From assembly GCF_016862075.1 (NCBI RefSeq), contig NZ_BOMG01000057.1, forward strand, positions 62,001-126,000: 64,000 bases of DNA, given 5' to 3'. Positions 58,282 to 64,000 of the stretch are shown here, piece by piece. Source of the stretch: Actinoplanes couchii. GTDB lineage: Bacteria; Actinomycetota; Actinomycetes; Mycobacteriales; Micromonosporaceae. How positions within the stretch are numbered: position 1 is the first letter of the stretch; every line of letters begins with the position of its first letter. The position numbers and the translations under genes are program-made. The notes under the pieces are model-generated. The model was given only the letters and a program-made list of their open reading frames with translations. It was not told the DNA's origin and did no database searches.

Positions 58282-59621
58282 TGCCGGACGACGCGCTGCG
58301 TGCCGCGGAGAGTGGGGCCGCCTATACGGCCTTCGATCGGGATCATCCGCCGAGTGCGGATCTGGTGTCCGATTGTGTTCACTGCGGGTTCTGCCTCACC
58401 ACCTGTCCCACCTATGTGTTGTGGGGCGAGGAGATGGACTCCCCACGAGGGCGGATCCACCTCATCGGGCAGGGGCTGGCCGGGGAACCGCTCAGCGACT
58501 CGATGGTCGAGCACTTCGATCGGTGTCTCGGGTGCATGGCTTGTGTGACCGCCTGCCCGTCGGGGGTGCGGTACGACCGACTCATCGAGGACACCCGGGC
58601 TCAGGTGGAGCGGCGGCATGTCCGGGGAGTTCGGGAGCGGGCGCTGCGGGCGGCGATCTTCGCGCTGTTCCCGTACCCGCGGCGGTTGCGGCTGCTTCGG
58701 GGGCCTTTGCTGGCGTACCGGAGATCGGGTCTGCAGAAGTTGGTGGGGCGCACCGATCTGCTCCGGCGGCTCGCGCCGACGATCGCGACCCTGGAATCCC
58801 TGGCGCCGCGGGTGCGCGGTGTGCCACGGCCATCGGCCCGGGTCCGGGCGCGCGGGGAGCGGCGTGCGGTCGTGGGCATGCTGACCGGTTGTGTTCAGTC
58901 GGCGTTTTTTCCGGACGTCAATTCCGCGACGGTACGGGTACTCGCCGCCGAAGGATGTGAGGTCCTGATTCCTCCGGCGCAGGGGTGTTGCGGGGCGCTC
59001 AGTGTGCACAACGGGCGGCGTGCGGAAGCGCAGCGGTTCGCCCGGCGGCTGATCGACGTGTTCGAGCAGACCGGGATGGACTATTTCGTGGTCAACGCGG
59101 CGGGGTGCGGGTCGTCGTTGAAGGAGTACGACGAGTTGCTCGCCGACGATCCACGGTATGCGGAGCGGGCCGTCGCGTTCACGGCCAAGGTTCGTGACCT
59201 GGCCGAACTGCTGGTGGAGCTCGGGCCGGTCGCCGAACGACATCCGCTGCCGATGACGGTGGCCTATCACGACGCCTGCCATCTCGGGCACGCACAGGGC
59301 ATTCGGGAGCAGCCGCGGGCGCTGTTGCGGGGCATCCCGGAGCTGGAGGTCCGGCGGATCGCCGAGGCGGAGATCTGCTGCGGTTCCGCCGGCGTGTGGA
59401 ACGTCCTGAACCCCGGCCCGGCCGCCGACCTGGGCGACCGCAAGGCGAAGGCGGTCCTGGCCACCGGCGCGGAACTCCTGGTGACCGCCAACCCCGGCTG
59501 CCTGATGCAGGTGGCCGCCGCCGTCCGCCGACAGGGCGGCGCGATCGCTCTGGCCCACACGGCTCACGTCCTGGACGCCTCGATCCGCAACCTGGACCCC
59601 AGCACTCTCCTGTCCCCCTGA
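58281..59621 (+). CDS. glcF: Glycolate oxidase iron-sulfur subunit GlcF
   Basis: The protein has 446 residues. ATG 58281 follows GGGAGG and is coupled to glcE (TGATG). Two 4Fe-4S motifs are visible: CVHCGFCLTTCP and CLGCMACVTACP. Two CCG domains follow with PAQGCCGALSVHNG and EICCGSAGVWN. It passes electrons from the FAD subunits to the quinone pool at the membrane. The set glcDEF is complete here; no glc regulator or permease is adjacent. Confidence 0.93.
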   Translation: MPDDALRAAESGAAYTAFDRDHPPSADLVSDCVHCGFCLTTCPTYVLWGEEMDSPRGRIHLIGQGLAGEPLSDSMVEHFDRCLGCMACVTACPSGVRYDRLIEDTRAQVERRHVRGVRERALRAAIFALFPYPRRLRLLRGPLLAYRRSGLQKLVGRTDLLRRLAPTIATLESLAPRVRGVPRPSARVRARGERRAVVGMLTGCVQSAFFPDVNSATVRVLAAEGCEVLIPPAQGCCGALSVHNGRRAEAQRFARRLIDVFEQTGMDYFVVNAAGCGSSLKEYDELLADDPRYAERAVAFTAKVRDLAELLVELGPVAERHPLPMTVAYHDACHLGHAQGIREQPRALLRGIPELEVRRIAEAEICCGSAGVWNVLNPGPAADLGDRKAKAVLATGAELLVTANPGCLMQVAAAVRRQGGAIALAHTAHVLDASIRNLDPSTLLSP

Positions 59622-59642
59622 CAGGCGCCCGGCCGTCAGGGA
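59617..59642 (+). terminator. glcDEF terminator hairpin
   Basis: CCCTGAC (59617-59623) pairs with GTCAGGG (59636-59642), 12-nt loop, overlapping the glcF stop codon. Confidence 0.5.
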
Positions 59643-59829
59643 TGGGTGGAACGCGGGGAGACGGGCCCCGTAGCGCCCGTTCCCCCCGCGCTCTCCCGGC
59701 CGGCTACCGCCGAGTGAGAACGGCGCGCCCCTGCGCTGTTCGGCCTCACCCTCCACCGCGGCCGCCCGGCCCGCGCGGCGCCCATCCCATCGCGCCGCAC
59801 GTCTCATTCCTTCCATCCCCCAGGCCCAC

Positions 59830-60060
59830 CGCGCACCTCATACGCCGCCGCGCACTTCGCAAGTCGCCGCGCACTTCGCACGCCGCCACACACATCGCAT
59901 GCTGCCGCACACCTCGCACGCCGCCGCGCACCTCGCATGCTGCTACACACATTGCGTGCTGCCGCACACCTCGCACACCGCCGCGCACCTCGCTAGTCAC
60001 TGCGAACCTCGCATATCGCCGGGTACCTCGCGCGCCTCCACACACCTCGCACCCCGCCGC
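59830..60060. repeat. 19-bp degenerate tandem repeat, about twelve copies
   Basis: The unit CGCGCACCTCGCACGCCGC recurs every 19 bp with point changes; three units (57 bp) form a higher-order repeat, since two adjacent 57-bp blocks are more alike. It gives long open frames in both directions that are artefacts. The 59643-60193 interval has no other gene. Confidence 0.85.
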
Positions 60061-60193
60061 ATGGCGAGCACGCGCGCTTCGTCCGGTCGGCAGCCTCCGC
60101 GGTCCGGGGCGCGGGGGTCAGGTGACGTGGGGAGCGCCGGAAAACGATGAGGGTGGGCAACCGTTCTCCAAACAGGTATTGATGTGCGTTAAT

Positions 60194-60207
60194 TGGGAGC
60201 GCTCCCA
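60194..60207. promoter_or_regulatory. CebR-type operator
   Basis: TGGGAGCGCTCCCA is a perfect 14-bp palindrome identical to the CebR box that controls cellulose/cellobiose genes in Streptomyces. It lies 50 bp before the CBM2-SGNH gene. CebR-like LacI repressors release it upon binding cello-oligosaccharides. Confidence 0.85.
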
Positions 60208-60256
60208 GCGTGCGCCGTCCCCGCACGCCCGTCAAGCACATCCCCGGAGGCATCCC

Positions 60257-61309
60257 GTGCAAAGACGTAAATGGGCCGTCCTCGCCCTCGCCACCACACT
60301 GCTCACCGGCGGGGCCGTCGCGCTCGCCACCAGCGCCAGCGCCGCCGCCGGCTGTTCGGTCAAGTACACCGTGGGCAGCCAGTGGCAGGGCGGCTTCGGT
60401 GCGAACGTCGACGTCACCAACCTCGGTGATCCGCTCACCTCGTGGTCGCTGGTGTTCACGTTCCCGGCCGGGCAGACCATCACCCAACTCTGGAGCGGTA
60501 CGGTCACCCAGTCCGGGTCGACCGTCACCGTCCGCAATGCCGCCTGGAACGGGTCGGTTGGCACCAACGGCACCGCCTCGTTCGGGTTCAACGGGTCGTG
60601 GACCGGGTCGAACCCCGTACCGACATCATTTGCTCTCAATGGTGTGACCTGTACCGGCGGGACCACGCCGAGTAATCCGCCGTCGTCACCGCCGCCCGCC
60701 GGCACGCCTGTCAAGATCATGCCGCTGGGTGATTCGATCACCGGATCCCCCGGGTGCTGGCGCGCCCTGCTGTGGCAGCAGCTCCCGGCCGCCGAGGTCG
60801 ACTTCGTGGGGACGCTGCCCGGGGACGGATGTGGATTCGCGTACGACAGTCAACACGAAGGACACGGCGGGTACCTGGCGACGAACGTGGCCAGCCAGAA
60901 CCTGCTGCCCGGCTGGCTCAGTGCCAGTGATCCGGACGTCGTGCTGATGCATTTCGGCACCAACGACGCGTGGAGCAGCCTGTCCACGACCACGATCCTG
61001 AACGCCTACACCACGCTCGTCGGGCAGATGCGCGCCGCCAACCCCAACATGAAGATCATCGTTGCGCAGATCATCCCGCTCAACCCGTCAACATGTACGG
61101 AGTGCGGTCAACGTGTAATCACCCTGAACGCCGCGATCCCGGCCTGGGCGGCATCACTGTCCACGGCCGCGTCCCCGATCACGGTGGTCGACCAGTGGAC
61201 TGGATTCAACACGTCAACAGATACATATGACGGCGTACACCCGAACGACGCCGGCAACGTGAAGATCGCCGCCAAGTGGCTGCCCGCGGTTCAGGCCGCC
61301 ATCGCCTGA
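60257..61309 (+). CDS. Secreted CBM2-SGNH/GDSL hydrolase (carbohydrate esterase-like)
   Basis: The protein has 350 residues. GTG 60257 follows CGGAGG. Residues 1-35 are a signal peptide. Residues 36-135 form a CBM2 cellulose-binding domain (CSVKYTVGSQWQGGF, WNGSVGTNGTASFGFNGSW). A Thr/Pro/Ser linker follows, then an SGNH domain: MPLGDSITGSPGCW (block I Ser), HEGHGGY (Gly), MHFGTNDAW (block III Asn) and YDGVHPNDAG (Asp and His). It probably deacetylates plant cell-wall polysaccharides. The CebR box upstream fits this role. Confidence 0.92.
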   Translation: MQRRKWAVLALATTLLTGGAVALATSASAAAGCSVKYTVGSQWQGGFGANVDVTNLGDPLTSWSLVFTFPAGQTITQLWSGTVTQSGSTVTVRNAAWNGSVGTNGTASFGFNGSWTGSNPVPTSFALNGVTCTGGTTPSNPPSSPPPAGTPVKIMPLGDSITGSPGCWRALLWQQLPAAEVDFVGTLPGDGCGFAYDSQHEGHGGYLATNVASQNLLPGWLSASDPDVVLMHFGTNDAWSSLSTTTILNAYTTLVGQMRAANPNMKIIVAQIIPLNPSTCTECGQRVITLNAAIPAWAASLSTAASPITVVDQWTGFNTSTDTYDGVHPNDAGNVKIAAKWLPAVQAAIA

Positions 61310-61332
61310 CCCCCGATCACGCTTCGACCCGG

Positions 61333-61412
61333 CCGTCCACGGTTCGGCACGACCGTCCACGGTTCGGCACGACCGTCCACGGTTCGGCCCGACCGATCAC
61401 GGTTCGGCCCGG
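61333..61412. repeat. 20-bp tandem repeat, four copies
   Basis: CCGTCCACGGTTCGGCACGA begins at 61333, 61353, 61373 and 61393 with small changes. It follows directly after the SGNH hydrolase gene. Confidence 0.85.
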
Positions 61413-61689
61413 CTGGCGACGCGTCGTGTCGCGGGGGTCAAGGCACCATGCGCTGGTCCGCGGTCTCCGGTGCGGCGGGGCTCATCAGCACCCGTCGCAC
61501 CGGAACTATGTGGGCCTCGCGAGGATCCGGGCCGATGCCACGCTCGGACCTGATCTCACGAGGGCCAGTGTCTCGTTCCCGCCGCGCGGTCGCGACGCCG
61601 CCGGGTCGGGGCCAGGAACCCAGGACCGGGGGCCAGGTGCCAAGACCCGGAGACCAAGAACCAGGCGCCAGGGATCGGGACTATGGGCA

Positions 61690-61868
61690 ACGAGGCTCCA
61701 AGGACAAGGACCAAGGCCGGGACCGGGGCCAGGACCGGAACCAGGGCCGGGACCAGCACCAGGGCTGGGGCCAGGGCTGGGGCCAGGACCGGGACCAAGG
61801 CCAGGACCAGGACCAGCGCCAGGACCAAGGCCGGGATCGGGACCAGGGCTGGGGCCAGGGACCGGGGT
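61690..61868. repeat. Low-complexity hexamer repeat tract
   Basis: About 180 bp consist mostly of GGNCCN-type hexamers (GGGCCA, GGACCA, GGACCG). Both strands are open for long stretches as a result, giving Pro/Gly or Leu/Val-rich frames that I reject as genes. The rest of 61413-61939 shows no gene. Confidence 0.8.
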
Positions 61869-61939
61869 CTGTGGCACTGCGCATGTCTTGGCGGATTTGT
61901 GGCACCGCACCTGCGGTGCCGGATCGCGCTGGAGGGGCG

Positions 61940-62266
61940 TTAGCGGTCTACTGCCATCTCGCCCAGTTCGGACCAATTTGATTGGTCTATTGACTGGCTG
62001 ATGATTTTGGGAGTGGCCGTCAGGTATTTCGGTAGGTCCTGCTGTGCCTGTTTGAAATGGTCCGAGTTCACGTGGGCGGCGCCGGCGTCGCCGTCTTGGA
62101 AGGCTTCTACCAGGACGTATTCGTTCGGGTCGTCGAGGCTTCGGGACCAGTCGAACCATAGGCAGCCCGGCTCGGAGCGGGTGGCCTCGGTGAACGGGGC
62201 GGCGAGAGTCGGCCACTGGGCGGCGTGCTCTGGCTTGACCTGGAATTTCGCGGTTATGAAGATCAT
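61940..62266 (-). CDS. ABM-domain (antibiotic biosynthesis monooxygenase-like) protein
   Basis: The protein has 108 residues, the usual dimeric alpha/beta-barrel size. FITAKFQVKPEHAAQW, TRSEPGCLWFDWSRSLDDPNEYVLVEAFQD and HVNSDHFKQ are the family pattern, with the paired His near residue 65-70. ATG 62266 follows AGGAGG. Members include cofactor-free monooxygenases and simple stress proteins; no pathway is adjacent, so no specific role is claimed. Confidence 0.88.
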   Translation of the reverse strand: MIFITAKFQVKPEHAAQWPTLAAPFTEATRSEPGCLWFDWSRSLDDPNEYVLVEAFQDGDAGAAHVNSDHFKQAQQDLPKYLTATPKIISQSIDQSNWSELGEMAVDR

Positions 62267-62409
62267 TTTTCCTCCTGAATTCCGAATTCATCACACCACG
62301 GAACACCGGGTTAGGGAGAGCGCAGCGCGACGCGGGCTCGGAGGAAAACTCACCGCGGCCGAGGCGGGGCGCGAGGCACGAGGCGGACACGGCTGCCTGC
62401 TGCTGGTCC

Positions 62410-62463
62410 GGGGCGCGAGGCGGGGCGCGAGGCGGGGCGCGAGGCGCGTGAGGCGCGTGAGGA
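62410..62463. repeat. 12-bp tandem repeat
   Basis: GGGGCGCGAGGC occurs three times in a row (62410-62445), followed by two GCGTGAGGC units. It lies between the divergent ABM and DUF1801 genes. Confidence 0.8.
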
Positions 62464-62540
62464 AAAGCGGCGAGGAGTGGCACGTCGGTGGCACGGTGTG
62501 GGGTGGTCTCGAGGCCCACGGTTCGGCCTAAGGTGGGGGG

Positions 62541-62978
62541 ATGGCGGAGCCCAAGACGAGCCGCAACGAGGACAGTGTCGCCGTGTTTCTGGCCGGCGTC
62601 TCCGATGTGCGGCGGCGGGACGACGCGGAAGCGGCCGTTGCGATGATCTCCGAGGTCACCGGTGCGGAGCCGGTCATGTGGGGGACCTCCATCATCGGGT
62701 TCGGGGTCTATCACTACCGGTATGCGTCCGGCCGTGAAGGGGACTGGCCCGCCATCGGGCTGTCGCCCCGCAAGCAGGCGCTCACCCTGTACATCGCGCC
62801 CGGCTTCGACGGCTATCAGGAACTGCTCGCGCGGCTGGGCCCGCACACCGTCGGCAAGTCCTGTCTGCATCTCAAGCGACTCGCCGACGTCGATCGGACC
62901 GCGCTGAAAGAGCTGATCACCGCGGGCTTCCGGCATCTGGACGGACAGACGATCGTCTCGGGGGAGCAACCGGACTGA
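62541..62978 (+). CDS. DUF1801 family protein
   Basis: The protein has 145 residues. ATG 62541 lies 6 nt after TAAGGT, a leaderless pattern. MISEVTGAEPVMWGTSIIGFGVYHYRYASGREG and IGLSPRKQALTLYI are typical of DUF1801 (YdhG-like fold). VGKSCLHLKRLADVD ends the fold. Function of the family is unclear. Confidence 0.85.
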   Translation: MAEPKTSRNEDSVAVFLAGVSDVRRRDDAEAAVAMISEVTGAEPVMWGTSIIGFGVYHYRYASGREGDWPAIGLSPRKQALTLYIAPGFDGYQELLARLGPHTVGKSCLHLKRLADVDRTALKELITAGFRHLDGQTIVSGEQPD

Positions 62979-62999
62979 TCGGGCGGCATAATCGGCGGG

Positions 63000-63287
63000 G
63001 TGAACATCTGGGAGTACGCGCGACTGGAATACCGCGCGGCGGGCACGCTCGGGTCCGACCGTTTCATGGACTGGACCGCCACTTTCCATCATCCGGGCGG
63101 GGTTCTGCGCTGGGGCACCGACGAGCGGTTCGACGACCTCCGGCATCTGAACCGGGCGGGCGCGGCCGGCTGGCAGGCGTACGACCGGGCCGTGATCCAC
63201 GTGAAGGACGAACCGCACCGGCTGAGCAGCGTGACCTATTCGATGCGCCGGATCGTGCCTTCCGACCTGGTCGGCCCGGATGCCTAG
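63000..63287 (+). CDS. Hypothetical protein (95 residues) overlapping smpB
   Basis: GTG 63000 starts NIWEYARLEYRAAGTLGSDRFMDWTATFHHPGG. It is a small soluble protein rich in aromatic residues, with no recognised family. The last 8 bp overlap the smpB start, so it is likely co-translated with smpB. The upstream spacer to DUF1801 is 21 bp. Confidence 0.65.
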   Translation: MNIWEYARLEYRAAGTLGSDRFMDWTATFHHPGGVLRWGTDERFDDLRHLNRAGAAGWQAYDRAVIHVKDEPHRLSSVTYSMRRIVPSDLVGPDA

Positions 63288-63759
63288 GGAGACCGGGGTC
63301 AAGCTGATCGCCTCGAACAAGAAGGCGCGGCACGACTACGCGATCCTGAAGTCGTACGAGGCGGGCCTGGTGCTGGCCGGTACCGAGGTGAAGTCGCTGC
63401 GCCTGGGCCGGGCGTCGCTGGTCGACACGTTCGCCCAGGAGCACGAGGGCGAGATCGTCCTCTACAACCTGCACATCGCGGAGTACGGGTTTGGCAGCTG
63501 GACGAATCACGCCCCGCGCCGCAACCGGAAGCTGCTGCTGCACAAGGCCGAGATCGTGAAGATCCTGGGCCAGCTCAAGGAGGGCTCCGGGCTGACCCTG
63601 GTGCCGCTGTCGCTGTACTTCAAGGACGGCTGGGCGAAGATCGAACTCGGTCTCGCGCGCGGTCTCAAGTCGTACGACAAAAGGCAGGTCATGGCCGAGA
63701 GGGACGCCAGGAAGGAGATCGCCAGAGAGATGGGGAGACGCCTGAAAAAGGGCCGATAA
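63280..63759 (+). CDS. smpB: SsrA-binding protein SmpB
   Basis: The protein has 159 residues, the normal length. LIASNKKARHDYAILKSYEAGLVLAGTEVKSLR is the OB-fold start; NHAPRRNRKLLLHKAEI and DGWAKIELGLARGLKSYDKR are the tmRNA- and ribosome-binding strands. The basic tail ends in RRLKKGR. It delivers tmRNA to stalled ribosomes. No ssrA gene is seen in the window. Confidence 0.97.
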   Translation: MPRETGVKLIASNKKARHDYAILKSYEAGLVLAGTEVKSLRLGRASLVDTFAQEHEGEIVLYNLHIAEYGFGSWTNHAPRRNRKLLLHKAEIVKILGQLKEGSGLTLVPLSLYFKDGWAKIELGLARGLKSYDKRQVMAERDARKEIAREMGRRLKKGR

Positions 63760-63768
63760 GATCATCGA

Positions 63769-64000
63769 GTGGAATTCGGTCTGGATACTTTCGGCGACGT
63801 CAACGGCAAACCCTACGCACAGGTCATCCGGGACGTGGTCGAGCAAGGGGTGCTCGCCGACCAGGTCGGTCTCGACTTCTTCGGCGTCGGTGAGCACCAC
63901 CGCGACGACTATGCGATCTCGTCCCCGGAGATCGTCCTGGCGGCGATCGCGGCGCGGACCGAGCGGATCAAGGTGGGCACCGCGGTCACGGTGCTGAGTT
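63769..64000 (+). CDS. LLM-class (luciferase-like) oxidoreductase, N-terminal part
   Basis: GTG 63769 (VEFGLDTFGDVNGKPYAQVI) continues beyond the right edge; 77 codons are visible. LGLDFFGVGEHHRDDYAISSPEI-type sequence (here VGLDFFGVGEHHRDDY) and TERIKVGTAVTVLS match bacterial luciferase-like proteins. A TAAGAT hexamer, overlapping the smpB stop, lies 6 nt before the start, so it probably has its own leaderless promoter. Confidence 0.85.
   Translation, partial: MEFGLDTFGDVNGKPYAQVIRDVVEQGVLADQVGLDFFGVGEHHRDDYAISSPEIVLAAIAARTERIKVGTAVTVLS

Noticed and set aside
59746..60150. Repeat-encoded small proteins on either strand in the 19-bp array
   Set aside because: Open in several frames because three 19-bp units are 57 bp; no start signals and the units are too diverged to suggest selection on protein.
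61506..63320. Long minus-strand frame across the hexamer repeat, ABM gene, DUF1801 gene and smpB start
   Set aside because: It crosses several real genes and owes its length to repeat tracts; Pro/Gly runs come from GGNCCN hexamers.
63760..64000. ssrA (tmRNA) next to smpB
   Set aside because: The following sequence is a coding luciferase-like gene; no tmRNA features are visible.

Overview
The window is about 70% G+C and looks like a chromosomal piece from a filamentous actinobacterium, most likely Micromonosporaceae (Actinoplanes-like). The pointers are the codon use, many GTG/TTG starts, many leaderless starts (a -10 hexamer of form TANNNT placed 6-8 nt before the start codon), a perfect CebR-type operator in front of a CBM2 enzyme, and the mix of F420/flavin luciferase-like, TetR, PIG-V-type and GntP genes. 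The genus is inference.

Left end (1-14.5 kb): the start of a secreted GH59-like glycosidase, then a natural-product locus. Two minus-strand genes (N-succinylamino acid racemase/OSBS-like enolase and a GNAT acyltransferase) diverge from a tightly coupled plus-strand operon: an A-T-reductase NRPS, an aldo/keto reductase, a 2276-residue A-T-C-A-T-TE protein carrying a complete MFS exporter on its C-terminus, and a fold-type-II PLP enzyme. The TE has Cys in place of the usual Ser. Hand-read pocket residues suggest ornithine for the second A domain of the large protein. A perfect 32-bp palindrome closes the operon.

Middle (14.5-38.4 kb): mostly housekeeping and accessory genes in short divergent or convergent units. 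They include a decayed kinase-tail-like gene, a serine beta-lactamase-like hydrolase, two SDRs, a VOC protein, a PIG-V-type mannosyltransferase, a GntP permease, a TetR/SDR pair with two matching operators, PfkB, HtpG, an SMI1/KNR4 protein, a BtuF-like protein, an EEP phosphatase, a pseudopilin-like small protein and a CDP-alcohol phosphatidyltransferase.

38.4-44.6 kb: a compact set comprising an MDR dehydrogenase, a PTPS/QueD-fold protein that has lost its catalytic and metal residues, a GT4 glycosyltransferase, a methyltransferase and a YbhN-like flippase-type membrane protein. Next to it is a divergent RibD_C reductase / GTP cyclohydrolase II pair. Together they suggest an undescribed pathway from GTP to a glycosylated, methylated, possibly membrane-handled pyrimidine or pterin.

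Right part (44.6-64 kb): RecQ, a YceI-like protein, PPDK, a lipoprotein, then a tRNA-like cloverleaf (53557-53627) that abuts the start codon of an unrecognised 617-residue protein. The glcDEF glycolate oxidase operon, a CebR-box-controlled CBM2-SGNH hydrolase, an ABM monooxygenase, a DUF1801 protein, smpB and the start of a luciferase-like oxidoreductase follow. Several intergenic stretches here consist of short tandem repeats (12-36 bp units) rather than genes.
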